Below are positions 37,394 to 46,790 of a stretch of 64,000 nt of DNA, in pieces. Where the stretch lies: positions 1 to 64,000 of the forward strand of contig CANQPS010000003.1 of the NCBI GenBank assembly GCA_947625785.1, read 5' to 3'. The notes under the pieces are model-generated. The model was not told where the DNA came from and ran no database searches. It was given only the letters and a program-made list of their open reading frames with translations. This DNA is from an uncultured Clostridia bacterium (GTDB taxonomy: Bacteria; Bacillota; Clostridia; Oscillospirales; Acutalibacteraceae). How positions within the stretch are numbered: position 1 is the first letter of the stretch; the number at the start of each line of letters is the position of its first letter. Made by a program: the position numbers and the translations under genes.

Positions 37394-38015
37394 AAAAATC
37401 GTCCCCAAATTTCTCTTCTGATATATATTCATCTAATGCACTCTTTATATCTGAATAGGAATAACCCATTCTTAAAAGACTGTTATTTACTCTTTTTATT
37501 CCCTTTTCATCATCTAAACTCCTTGAAAACTTAGTTTCAAGGAGTTTGATAATTTGTTCGACCGGATTTATTTCAATCTCTTCAATAATTTCGTCAATAA
37601 GCTCTTTGTTTATACCCTTTTGATAAAGCTTCGATTTTACGCCACGCAGTGATAATTTTTTGCTCTCTATAAGCTCATTCGCATATCTTTCAGCAAATCT
37701 TCTGTCATCAATAATATTTAACTCTTTTAATTTCTCTACCGCACCACGACAAGCATTTTCGCTGAATTTTAATCTTAATTTATCATATAACTCTCTTTCG
37801 GAATGGTCACGATAAGATAATAAATCCAATGCTTTATCCTTGGCTCTTACATACTCCGAATAACTTAGCAATTTGTGCAGTTTTTCATCATTTATTTTAT
37901 CACCAATCTTAATTCCAAAATCAACAATCGCTGTTTTACAAATCATATCAACATATTCTTCGTCTATATATAAAGCAAAAAGAGTTTTTCCTTCTTTTAT
38001 ATTTGTAATAACCAT
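37383..38015 (-). CDS. recX: Regulatory protein RecX
   Basis: 210 residues with repeated three-helix RecX units: YRDHSERELYDKLRLKFSE, then RRFAERYANELIESKKLSLRGVKSKL (in part) and a C-terminal helical repeat. RecX inhibits RecA filament growth. It begins in the recA stop codon (one-base overlap) and is cotranscribed. Confidence 0.94.
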   Translation of the reverse strand: MVITNIKEGKTLFALYIDEEYVDMICKTAIVDFGIKIGDKINDEKLHKLLSYSEYVRAKDKALDLLSYRDHSERELYDKLRLKFSENACRGAVEKLKELNIIDDRRFAERYANELIESKKLSLRGVKSKLYQKGINKELIDEIIEEIEINPVEQIIKLLETKFSRSLDDEKGIKRVNNSLLRMGYSYSDIKSALDEYISEEKFGDDFYGL

Positions 38016-39118
38016 TAATCATCAACCATAATATCAAGAATATTGTCATTTTTTTCGGATTGTGTATCTGATAATTCTTCATCAGACAATTTTATCGACT
38101 TTGACATCTTAGAAGTCTTGGCAGATTTCAGAAATAATTTATCCTTATTTTCAACTATAAGTTTTTCCAATTCGAGCCTTATATCTTCATTTTCTTTAAC
38201 CCAATTCTTAACATTATCTCTGCCCTGAAACCTCGCATCTTTATAATAGAACCAAGCACCGCTTTTTTTAATTATATCGAGTTTAACGGCGATATCAACT
38301 ATTTCTCCATCTTTCGATATGCCTTGACCATACATAATATCAAATTCAGCTTCTTTAAATGGAGGTGCTAATTTATTCTTAACAACTTTTGCCTTTGTTC
38401 TTGAACCAATAACATCTGAGCCACTCTTTAATGCCTCTACCTTTCTGATATCCATTCTTACAGACGCATAGAATTTTAACGCTCTGCCACCGGTTGTAAC
38501 CTCCGGATTACCGTACACTACACCAACCTTTTCACGCAACTGATTAATAAATATGGCTGCACAATTTAATTTTGATATAGCACCTGTTAGTTTTCTTAGA
38601 GCCTGCGACATAAGTCTTGCGTGCAGACCTACGTGGGAATCTCCCATTTCTCCTTCAATTTCGGCTCTTGGAACAAGTGCCGCAACAGAATCTATTACAA
38701 CAATATCTATCGCTCCCGAACGCACAAGTGCCTCCGTAATTTCAAGAGCCTGTTCACCTGTATCAGGCTGTGATACAAGCAATGAGTCTATATCTACTCC
38801 CAATGCTTCGGCATATACCGGATCAAGTGCGTGTTCTACATCAATAAATGCAGCTATACCGCCATTTTTTTGTGCTTCTGCGATACAATGCAATGCTATT
38901 GTAGTTTTACCTGATGATTCCGGTCCGTATATCTCCGTAATTCTTCCTTTTGGAATACCACCTATTCCCAAAGCTAAGTCGAGTGTTAGCGAACCTGTTG
39001 AAATTGCGTCAACGTGCATAGCCTCATTTTGTCCAAGACGCATTACTGCACCTTTACCGAATTGTTTTTCTATTTGGCTCAATGCGGTTTCAAGAGCCTT
39101 TGCCTTATCTATTGCCAT
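38015..39118 (-). CDS. recA: Recombinase RecA
   Basis: 367 residues. Walker A is GPESSGKT in [19 protein letters not shown], the L1 and L2 regions are present ([36 protein letters not shown]), and a C-terminal acidic tail follows. It catalyses homologous strand exchange and LexA cleavage. A strong promoter lies at 39167-39195 and a weak LexA-like site further up. Confidence 0.98.
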   Translation of the reverse strand: MAIDKAKALETALSQIEKQFGKGAVMRLGQNEAMHVDAISTGSLTLDLALGIGGIPKGRITEIYGPESSGKTTIALHCIAEAQKNGGIAAFIDVEHALDPVYAEALGVDIDSLLVSQPDTGEQALEITEALVRSGAIDIVVIDSVAALVPRAEIEGEMGDSHVGLHARLMSQALRKLTGAISKLNCAAIFINQLREKVGVVYGNPEVTTGGRALKFYASVRMDIRKVEALKSGSDVIGSRTKAKVVKNKLAPPFKEAEFDIMYGQGISKDGEIVDIAVKLDIIKKSGAWFYYKDARFQGRDNVKNWVKENEDIRLELEKLIVENKDKLFLKSAKTSKMSKSIKLSDEELSDTQSEKNDNILDIMVDD

Positions 39119-39166
39119 AAAACTTTCATCTTCCTTTCCGATTTTTTATATTTTAAAGCACGATTA

Positions 39167-39195
39167 ATTATACATTATTTTACAAAGTTTTGCAA
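39167..39195 (-). promoter_or_regulatory. Sigma-A promoter for recA operon
   Basis: On the minus strand TTGCAA (39190-39195), 17 bases, TATAAT (39167-39172), about 50 bases upstream of the recA ATG. Confidence 0.75.
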
Positions 39196-39243
39196 TAGCG
39201 TTTGAAACATTTTGCGAAAATTTGTTCTAATTTTCATCATATA

Positions 39244-40089
39244 TCATACTTTTATTGCGGAAATGGTTCTATCTAAACCGGCTATATCTTTTACAACTGT
39301 AATATCACTATACCCTTTTTCTGATAAAATATTTGAGACACTTTCAGCTTGCTCTTCGCCTATCTCAAAAGAAATACTTCCACCTTTTTTAAGATATTTC
39401 GTCCAAACTGATACTATGCCTCTATAAAAATCTAACCCATCAATACCTCCGTCAAGAGCCATTATGGGTTCCTGCTGAACTTCCTTTTGCAAAGTTGGAA
39501 TTATATTTGTTGATATATAAGGGGGATTAGATACGATTGCGTCAAAATATGACAAATCAAAATCCGTTTTTGGAAAAAGAACATTATCTTTTATAATATT
39601 AAGATTTTGTGCATTGTTATAGCATTTATTTTTTTCAAGGAAATTATAAGCATCTGCTGACAATTCTAAACCATAAAATATACCATCTTTTCTAATATTC
39701 GCCAAAGTAATCGCAATTGTTCCACTTCCACAACATAAATCTATGACTTTTGGTGTATTGATATTTTTTATTCTCCTAAGACATTCATCAACGACTACTG
39801 CTGTGTCCTCCCTTGGTATCAACACACCCTCACCAACAAAGAAAATATTTCCATAAAATTCCCATTTACCTATAATATACTGTAATGGTCTGCCGTTTTT
39901 CCGCTGTTCCAAACATTCAAAGTACTTTTGTATTAAAAAAGTATCTGCTATTTTATCAGGATTCAATATTACAAATTGCCTGTCTGCCCCAAAAATATAT
40001 TCAAATATACACATATTATCAAAGTCACTATCTTGAATATTATTCTTCAAAAATTCTTTGCCTTTAATATATAATTCTTTTAAAGTCAT
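39244..40089 (-). CDS. prmC: Peptide chain release factor N5-glutamine methyltransferase
   Basis: 281 residues. PLQYIIGKWEFYGNIFFVGEG and IPREDTAVVVDECL lead into the Rossmann motif VIDLCCGSGTIAITLA, and NPPY (in IVSNPPYIS) is the catalytic motif. It methylates the GGQ glutamine of release factors 1 and 2. It is preceded by the DUF1385 gene. Confidence 0.95.
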   Translation of the reverse strand: MTLKELYIKGKEFLKNNIQDSDFDNMCIFEYIFGADRQFVILNPDKIADTFLIQKYFECLEQRKNGRPLQYIIGKWEFYGNIFFVGEGVLIPREDTAVVVDECLRRIKNINTPKVIDLCCGSGTIAITLANIRKDGIFYGLELSADAYNFLEKNKCYNNAQNLNIIKDNVLFPKTDFDLSYFDAIVSNPPYISTNIIPTLQKEVQQEPIMALDGGIDGLDFYRGIVSVWTKYLKKGGSISFEIGEEQAESVSNILSEKGYSDITVVKDIAGLDRTISAIKV

Positions 40090-40095
40090 AATTTA

Positions 40096-41055
40096 TCATC
40101 TTATCCTGTCTTCGCCATTCTCCGGAATAACTTCTTTCATAGCAATAATTGCACATTCTATCATATCGTTTTCCGGTTCTTTTGTAGTAATCCTTTGCAT
40201 CCACATTCCCGGGGCTGATATTATCTTAATAAAAATATTGTCGCTATATTTCCCGCCTAATTTGATAATCTCAAATCCTATTCCCATAATTATAGGCAAA
40301 CATAGTAACTTTACTCCGCCTCTGATAAACGGATTTGAAAAAGGTATAAATAATCCTATAAATATTCCAAGTATAAGCATTATAATCATAAAACTTGTTC
40401 CGCAGCGTGGGTGAAATCTTTTATATTTTTTGACATTTTCAACGGTCAATTCTTCACCATTCTCGTAGCAAAAAATAGTTTTATGTTCTGCTCCGTGATA
40501 CTTGAAAACTCTTTTTATATCTTTGGTCTGGGATACGACAACTATGTATAATACAAAAAGAATTATTCTAAGTATACCTTCAAACGCTGAACGATATACT
40601 ATTGACGAATTAAGAAATTCTACTTTGCTGCTTACCATATTAAACAACCAAACAGGTACTACAAAAAATAACAATATTGCCAATATCACACCTACAAAAG
40701 ACGCTAAAACCATAACAAAATTTAAAAATTTTTCCCCGAAAATTTTATCAAACTTCGATGGTTTTTCTTTAACTTCTGTTTCTTCCTCCTCAAGGCATTT
40801 GTCGGCTGATATCATAAGCGCCTTATAACCTATTGTTAAAGATTCTATCATAGCACACACGCCCCTGATTAATGGCAGACGGAAAAATTTATATTTTTGT
40901 CTTAATGTTGATATGTGCATTTCTTCTTTATAAATTTCACCATTTGGCAGTCTTCCCGCTATCATTGTCTTTTTAGGGCCTCTCATCATTATAGCCTCCA
41001 TAAGTGCCTGTCCGCCAATTGAGGTAACTATCTTACTTTTACTATTATCTGGCAT
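40096..41055 (-). CDS. DUF1385 membrane protein (YqhQ-like)
   Basis: 319 residues. GGQALMEAIMMRGPKKTMIA at the N-terminus, YHGAEHKTIFCYENGEELTV and KRFHPRCGTSF in the middle, and four or five transmembrane segments are the family marks. In Bacillus YqhQ stands near prmC-type genes, and here too prmC follows by six bases. The role is unknown; conserved His and Cys in the central region suggest metal binding, which is inference. Confidence 0.92.
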   Translation of the reverse strand: MPDNSKSKIVTSIGGQALMEAIMMRGPKKTMIAGRLPNGEIYKEEMHISTLRQKYKFFRLPLIRGVCAMIESLTIGYKALMISADKCLEEEETEVKEKPSKFDKIFGEKFLNFVMVLASFVGVILAILLFFVVPVWLFNMVSSKVEFLNSSIVYRSAFEGILRIILFVLYIVVVSQTKDIKRVFKYHGAEHKTIFCYENGEELTVENVKKYKRFHPRCGTSFMIIMLILGIFIGLFIPFSNPFIRGGVKLLCLPIIMGIGFEIIKLGGKYSDNIFIKIISAPGMWMQRITTKEPENDMIECAIIAMKEVIPENGEDRIR

Positions 41056-41128
41056 ATAAAAATTTATCCTTTCGTGATATGTATCGTACCTCTAATAAGA
41101 GTTACTAATTCTATTATAATAAGTATAT

Positions 41129-42568
41129 TTAATTATTATTTAAATTTTCTGTTAATTTTTGGTTTTGACTTTTCGCTAATGGCATTGTTATAGTTACTAC
41201 CGTACCTACATTTTCCTCGCTTTCAATATCAAGTGTCCCTGAATGTAATTTAATTATTTCATCCGCCACCGCAAGCCCTATACCGGAACCCCTTTGAGTT
41301 TGATTTGCTTTATAGAATTTTTCTTTTATTTTAGGCAAATGCTCTGCCGGTATTCCACAGCCGTTATCTGATATTATAACATATATATTAGTGTCATCAG
41401 TTTTTATTGATACATTGATTTCGCCATTTTCTTGTGTATATTTAATTGCATTATCAATTACATTCATAAAAACTTGTTTTAATCTGTTTCTATCTCCAAT
41501 TACAGGTGCAGGAATATACGGGTCTTCAAATACGAGATGTTTTTTCTCCGATGTTGCTCTGTCAGTCAGCATATATACTGCTTCGTCAACCTCTGCTACA
41601 AGGTCAATTTTATCCATAATTAAAATCATTCTATTATTTTGTATTCTTGAAAAATCCAGTAATTCTTCTACTATACCACTTAATCGTTCGGTTTCCTTAA
41701 CTATAACATTCATACCTTTTTCCATAGTTACAAAATCAGGTTCTTTGCTCAGTTGTATAGTTTCTGCCCAACCTTTTATTGCAGTTAAAGGTGTCCTCAA
41801 CTCGTGAGATACAGAAGAAATAAAATCATTTTTCATTTTTTCGGCAGAAGAAAGTTCACTCGCCATATAATTTATAGTATCACATAGGTCGCCTATCTCA
41901 TCATCGTGTTGTTTTTCTACAACTGCTTCAAAATCTCCTTGTGCTATTCTTTTTGCCGTTTCGTTAAGATTTCTGACCGGATTTATAATCGAACGAATAA
42001 AATATATTCCGGAAAGGAACACAAACACTATTATACATAAAGCAATAGACATAAATATTAATGCCATTATTAAAACTTGCCTATCAACATTTTCAAGAGA
42101 TACAATATATCTGATACCACCAATATAATCTCCGGTTTTGCTGTTTATAACCCTGGAAACGGCTAAAACATTTTCTCCGTTTTCTGTTTTGCCATACCAA
42201 CTTCCGCAACCGTTGCCGCTTGTCATTGCCATATTAAAATCCGGCATTTGTATATTAACATCCGGTTCAAATCCTGTTGAAGTAATAATAATTTCCTTAT
42301 CGGTATTGATTACCATTAATTCCATTAATTCTTTATCCGGAAAGGATTCAACATATTCTTTTGATGTTGTGACAAAATCATTTTCATTATATACGATATC
42401 ACCACTTGCAATATTTGCAAAGGCATTTGCACGACCTTCTATATTCTGAAATACACTGTTATAATAAAAATTATGGACAAAACATACAAGTATTATAACT
42501 ATAATAATAAGCAGTATAAATATAACTCCTACACAATTTACAGCCCATCTTTTTGTTATGCCTCTCAT
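41129..42568 (-). CDS. Sensor histidine kinase, HAMP type
   Basis: 479 residues: one transmembrane segment (about 15-35), an extracytoplasmic sensor domain (about 37-165), a second (about 168-190), HAMP (about 190-245), HisKA with FISSVSHELRTPLTAIKGWAE (His about 265) and an HATPase domain with VIDNAIKYTQENG, ISDNGCGIP and GSGIGLAVADEI. A complete, active-looking kinase. Its partner regulator lies 29 bases upstream in the same transcript. Confidence 0.94.
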   Translation of the reverse strand: MRGITKRWAVNCVGVIFILLIIIVIILVCFVHNFYYNSVFQNIEGRANAFANIASGDIVYNENDFVTTSKEYVESFPDKELMELMVINTDKEIIITSTGFEPDVNIQMPDFNMAMTSGNGCGSWYGKTENGENVLAVSRVINSKTGDYIGGIRYIVSLENVDRQVLIMALIFMSIALCIIVFVFLSGIYFIRSIINPVRNLNETAKRIAQGDFEAVVEKQHDDEIGDLCDTINYMASELSSAEKMKNDFISSVSHELRTPLTAIKGWAETIQLSKEPDFVTMEKGMNVIVKETERLSGIVEELLDFSRIQNNRMILIMDKIDLVAEVDEAVYMLTDRATSEKKHLVFEDPYIPAPVIGDRNRLKQVFMNVIDNAIKYTQENGEINVSIKTDDTNIYVIISDNGCGIPAEHLPKIKEKFYKANQTQRGSGIGLAVADEIIKLHSGTLDIESEENVGTVVTITMPLAKSQNQKLTENLNNN

Positions 42569-42597
42569 ATAATAATCTTCTCTCTATTCCTGAATAT

Positions 42598-43305
42598 TTA
42601 ATTATTTGTTTCCCATTTGTATCCAAGTCCCCATACCGTAATTATAAATTTTGGGTTTGAAGGCTCATCTTCAATCTTCATTCTTAAACGCCTTATATTT
42701 ACATCAACTATTTTTTCTTCGCCCACATACGCTTTTCCCCAAACTTTTGTAAGTATATCAAGTCTGTCAAGCGCCACACCCGGATTAGAAAAGAAATATT
42801 CCATAATTTGAAATTCAACTTGTGTTAATTCAATCAATTTACCTCTTTTTGTAATGGAATGATTTTTTAAATTAAGTACAAAATCACCTGATTTAATTTC
42901 TTCTTTAAAATTGTTTTCGGCTCTTGTTGTAGATAGTACAACTCGTCTGTAAAGTGCATCTATTCTTGCCACAAGTTCAGAAGGACTAAACGGCTTCGTT
43001 ATATAATCATCTGCACCCATCATTAAAGCTGAAACCTTATCCATTTCCTGTGTTTTAGCTGATAACATAATTATTCCTATATTTCCGTTTTTCTTTCTGA
43101 GTTCTTTGCACACGCTTAATCCATCTATTCCCGGCATCATTATATCAAGTATTGCAAGGTCAAAATCGCCTTTATATTCTTCATATTTCTGTAATGCTAC
43201 TTCTCCACAGTCTGCCTCAACAACATTGTACCCGCCTCTTATCAAATTTATTACAATAAATTCCCTGATGGTGCTTTCGTCTTCAACTACAAGAATATTT
43301 TTCAT
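42598..43305 (-). CDS. OmpR-family response regulator
   Basis: 235 residues. Receiver: VVEDESTIREF acidic pair, FDLAILDIMMPGIDG with the phosphorylation Asp, IMLSAKTQEMDK and DDYITKPFSPSEL with Lys. The C-terminal winged helix has LTQVEFQIMEYFFSNPG and VDVNIRRLRMKIED. It works with the downstream kinase; the lipoprotein gene just before it likely belongs to the same unit. Confidence 0.95.
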   Translation of the reverse strand: MKNILVVEDESTIREFIVINLIRGGYNVVEADCGEVALQKYEEYKGDFDLAILDIMMPGIDGLSVCKELRKKNGNIGIIMLSAKTQEMDKVSALMMGADDYITKPFSPSELVARIDALYRRVVLSTTRAENNFKEEIKSGDFVLNLKNHSITKRGKLIELTQVEFQIMEYFFSNPGVALDRLDILTKVWGKAYVGEEKIVDVNIRRLRMKIEDEPSNPKFIITVWGLGYKWETNN

Positions 43306-43323
43306 AAAGATAAATTCTCTCCT

Positions 43324-44679
43324 TTAATTTTGATAATTTGCCAACATACCAAAACATTTGCTGACATCATTTTCTGTAATTGCATAATCACTGTCTTTAT
43401 TTATTTTATATAAATAAATATTTTCGCTGTCCTCATAGATAATATTATATTCTTTTCCATCAATGTCTTTTGAGTAGTCTTTGCTTGGCATAACTTTAAA
43501 TCTTAATATTTCTTTGCCAATATAGCCACTGCTCGTATTATCTGATATTTTCCATTCGTAAAATGACATTATAGTATCATCAAAATATGATCTTGCTGTA
43601 ACATTACCGCTCCAATTTTTAGGCATATCTACAAAAAATCTATAAGTATAATTTATAACCATATCTCTAACTGTTACAAAATTTTTTATCTCTGAATCAT
43701 ACTGTCGCCAATATGTTTCTTTACAAATTTTTGAGCTTTCATTTTCTGCCATTCCCAACATTGTAAGTACAAATGGTACTTCAATAATTTTGTCACCATT
43801 TATATCACAAGCCAATATTTCCTCAACTCTTATTGTAGGATTATCCCTTATATCAGTAGGCGACATAAGGGTATTTACAAGTGACGATGTATCTTTATCC
43901 CAATACAACATATCAGTAACGATAGAGGAATTTTTATAACCATCTATTACAATCCCTTTTGTATCTTTATTTATATTTCCAAAAGATATATTAATAAATC
44001 TTGTAATATCGTGATTTATAGATACTGTCGATTTTAACATAGGTTTACTGTACTCTGACGAATATTTCAGCATTGATACAGCAGAAGGATTATCAGTTGT
44101 ACTTAGCGATAATAATATTATTTCATCTGTCAAATCATTATCAATATCAGCTAACATTATTTCGGAGTATTTTTCGTCCATATTCATTTCTCTTATGTTA
44201 CCGTTTTCCAAAACATATGCCGAAAGCCCGTTCATACCTGTTGCATATGTTTTCCAGCCAATTATAATCTCCTCTTTATTATCATTATTAATATCACTAA
44301 AAAGTACGGTATCTATATCCTGTGCAGAATTTGTGTAATTACCTATACAAGTCCAAGAATTATCTATATACCCAATAAACATAATATGTGTATAATTATC
44401 CTTATCATTATTTATTTTAAATAATGCTATTGCTTCGTCTATTCCATTATTATCAATATCCTTCATAATAATAGCTGAACGATATTCTCCTCTGAAAGGA
44501 TATTTAAGAGTAAAACTTTCTTTTACAGAATCTTCTATTACCTTTTGAATTTCTGCCTTTTCTCCCGTTGGCTGCGGGGGTTTTATAAGGTCATCTACAT
44601 CTGTACTCAATATATTGCACGATGACATATAAATCGTACAAAATATACAAATCAATATTAATAAAAAATTTTTTCTCAT
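43324..44679 (-). CDS. Lipoprotein with FG-GAP/VCBS-like repeats
   Basis: 451 residues. The signal ends in the lipobox MSSC (Cys about residue 21). The body repeats an FG-GAP-like motif with Ca2+-binding-like loops: MKDIDNNGIDEAIALF, FSDINNDNKEEIIIGW, LADIDNDLTDEIILLS, ACDINGDKIIEVPFVL and others. Such repeats form a beta-propeller. It sits 18 bases before the response regulator and probably is an extracellular part of the same sensory unit. Ligand unknown. Confidence 0.85.
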   Translation of the reverse strand: MRKNFLLILICIFCTIYMSSCNILSTDVDDLIKPPQPTGEKAEIQKVIEDSVKESFTLKYPFRGEYRSAIIMKDIDNNGIDEAIALFKINNDKDNYTHIMFIGYIDNSWTCIGNYTNSAQDIDTVLFSDINNDNKEEIIIGWKTYATGMNGLSAYVLENGNIREMNMDEKYSEIMLADIDNDLTDEIILLSLSTTDNPSAVSMLKYSSEYSKPMLKSTVSINHDITRFINISFGNINKDTKGIVIDGYKNSSIVTDMLYWDKDTSSLVNTLMSPTDIRDNPTIRVEEILACDINGDKIIEVPFVLTMLGMAENESSKICKETYWRQYDSEIKNFVTVRDMVINYTYRFFVDMPKNWSGNVTARSYFDDTIMSFYEWKISDNTSSGYIGKEILRFKVMPSKDYSKDIDGKEYNIIYEDSENIYLYKINKDSDYAITENDVSKCFGMLANYQN

Positions 44680-44727
44680 AATCCACTTTCTTTACAATTA
44701 ACAAATTTAACTTTTTTATCAGAAAAA

Positions 44728-45408
44728 CTAAAATATTGTTTCTGATTTTTTATCTTTTACAGCTATGCAAAATTTTATCTTTATGCCTTCACTTGAAAAC
44801 ATATCCTCGTGTTCTGTGCGTATATTATTCTTATAATCTGAATTATGCAAATCTCTTGTAAGATATATTACTTTAAAACCTGCCTCCTCAAAATATCTCT
44901 GACTTGAATTAAATAAATCATCACTATCCGTTTTGAAATGTATTTCTCCATCATCAGATAATAATTCTTTATATTTTAATAACTGTCTTGTATGTGTAAG
45001 ACGCTTTTTGTGATGTTTGCCACGAGGCCAAGGATTGCAAAAATTAATATATATTCTTGAAACATTATCACTTTTATCTATCATATTATCTATGCGTTCT
45101 ATATCGTGTATTGTCAACAGAACATTATCGACATCTCTGTTATTATCAGCATACAGCTTAGATATTTTTCTTCTGCTGATACCTAACATTTCATTTTTTA
45201 TGTCAATCGCAAGATAATTTATATTAGGATTTTGCAGTGCTGTTTGTGATATAAATCCTCCTTTGCCACAACCTAATTCTATATGAAATGGAAAATCATA
45301 ATTAGAAAAATGCTCCCGCCAGTTTCCTTTAATATCATCAGGATTTGATATAAAAAATTTACTTGCTTCGAGTTCCGGTTTTGCCCAAGGTTTATGTCTT
45401 ATCCTCAA
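44728..45408 (-). CDS. trmB: tRNA (guanine-N7)-methyltransferase
   Basis: 226 residues. HIELGCGKGGFISQTA is the SAM motif, INFCNPWPRGKHHKKRLTH the substrate block, and FKTDSDDLF a conserved loop. It makes m7G46 in tRNA. The start is a TTG at 45406-45408 with AAAGGA about 11 bases upstream; no in-frame ATG precedes the conserved region. Confidence 0.95.
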   Translation of the reverse strand: MRIRHKPWAKPELEASKFFISNPDDIKGNWREHFSNYDFPFHIELGCGKGGFISQTALQNPNINYLAIDIKNEMLGISRRKISKLYADNNRDVDNVLLTIHDIERIDNMIDKSDNVSRIYINFCNPWPRGKHHKKRLTHTRQLLKYKELLSDDGEIHFKTDSDDLFNSSQRYFEEAGFKVIYLTRDLHNSDYKNNIRTEHEDMFSSEGIKIKFCIAVKDKKSETIF

Positions 45409-45508
45409 AATAAATCAATCCTTTTACAAATGTATAATCACTATGATTATACCAAATTTATTATAATTAATCTTCGATTAAAGCAATATAATAAATATCT
45501 TATAAATA

Positions 45509-45532
45509 AAAGACCACTGTGAAGTGGTCTTT
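45509..45532. terminator. Terminator downstream of the U32 peptidase operon
   Basis: A 10-bp stem, AAAGACCACT (45509-45518) with complement 45523-45532 and GTGA loop, with T runs on both exits. It ends the long thyX-to-U32 transcript. Confidence 0.85.
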
Positions 45533-45548
45533 TTATTAATTGAATTAA

Positions 45549-46790
45549 TTATCTCTTTTTTCTTATAATAGATTTTACAGGAATATCTGCGTCTGTGTTA
45601 ATATACAATTCTTCCATAGCGTGATTGGCAACCTCAACCTCTTGGCCATATATATTGTATATGTTCTTGACAGTGGTCAAAAAAGGTATCCCGCTTGGGG
45701 TTAAAATATCAACCTCATCACCCTTAAAAAATCTGTTTCTCTGTACAACCTTTGTCAAACCATTAATATTTTCCATTATTTCACAGTCTATTTCTTCACA
45801 AACGGCAACAACATCATATTCTCTTATATATCCGCCGTTATTAACAACCTGTCCCGGCTCTCCTCCAAAGAAGAAGCCTGTATTGTATTCCCTATGACTT
45901 ACCTTGTCAAGTTCTTGTCTAATCCACGGTTTAAGAGAATAATTTTCCTTATCTGCAAAATAATCGTTTATTGCGTGACGATACGCATTAGTCGTAACAG
46001 CAGTATAATAAGCCGATTTAGCACGACCTTCTATTTTAAGACTTGTAATACCACTTTCGACTAATTCGGGTATATGCTCAATCATACATAAATCTCTTGA
46101 ATTATATAAAAATGTCCCGTCACTATCTTCCTCAACAGGAAAATACTGTCCTTCACGATTTTGTTCAAACAGGTGATACTTCCAGCGACAAGGCTGAGCA
46201 CAATCTCCCCTATTGGCATCACGACCTGTCATATAACTCGAAATCAAACATCTGCCCGAAAATGATACACACATAGAACCGTGTACAAATACTTCTATTT
46301 CCATATCCTTTGGAATTTTTGCTCTTATTTCTCTTATATCGTCAAAGGTCATTTCACGGGCAAGTACAACTCTTGATGCACCCATATTATATAAAACATT
46401 CGCCGTTTCATAATTTACAACACCTGTCTGGGTAGATATATGGCGTTCAACATTAGGTGCATATTTCCCCGCCAAATTCATAACGCCCAAATCCGCTATT
46501 ATAAAGGCATCTACACCAATATTTTGGGCATTTTGCAAAAATTCCGGCAAAAGTTCTATTTCATTACTGCGTGGCAAGGTATTACAGGTAACATATACTT
46601 TTGCACCATTCTGATGTGCTTTATTAACGGCAATTTTCAGGTTATCCATATCAAAGTTTGATGCCCCAGCCCTCATACCAAATTGTTTACCCGCAAGATA
46701 TATAGCATTTGCACCAAAATCCAAAGCAGAATTAAAACACTCCATATCTCCTGCAGGCGACAGTAGTTCTATATCATTTATTGTTACCAT
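45549..46790 (-). CDS. U32 family peptidase
   Basis: 413 residues. LLSPAGDMECFNSALDFGANAIYL is the N-terminal mark, and the U32 signature VFVHGSMCVSFSGRCLISSYM is complete with its cysteines, followed by NRGDCAQPCRWKY. Recent E. coli work on this family (YegQ/RlhA/TrhP types) links it to RNA hydroxylation more than proteolysis. It overlaps mltG by one base and ends the operon. Exact branch not determined. Confidence 0.9.
   Translation of the reverse strand: MVTINDIELLSPAGDMECFNSALDFGANAIYLAGKQFGMRAGASNFDMDNLKIAVNKAHQNGAKVYVTCNTLPRSNEIELLPEFLQNAQNIGVDAFIIADLGVMNLAGKYAPNVERHISTQTGVVNYETANVLYNMGASRVVLAREMTFDDIREIRAKIPKDMEIEVFVHGSMCVSFSGRCLISSYMTGRDANRGDCAQPCRWKYHLFEQNREGQYFPVEEDSDGTFLYNSRDLCMIEHIPELVESGITSLKIEGRAKSAYYTAVTTNAYRHAINDYFADKENYSLKPWIRQELDKVSHREYNTGFFFGGEPGQVVNNGGYIREYDVVAVCEEIDCEIMENINGLTKVVQRNRFFKGDEVDILTPSGIPFLTTVKNIYNIYGQEVEVANHAMEELYINTDADIPVKSIIRKKR

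Noticed and set aside
38553-39167. Plus-strand ORF of about 200 codons opposite recA
   Set aside because: Long only because it mirrors recA codon structure; composition (Ser/Ala-rich) is typical of an antisense shadow.
39217-39235. LexA/SOS box upstream of recA
   Set aside because: AGAACAAATTTTC has one good GAAC half-site, but the second half lacks GTTC and the spacing is poor.
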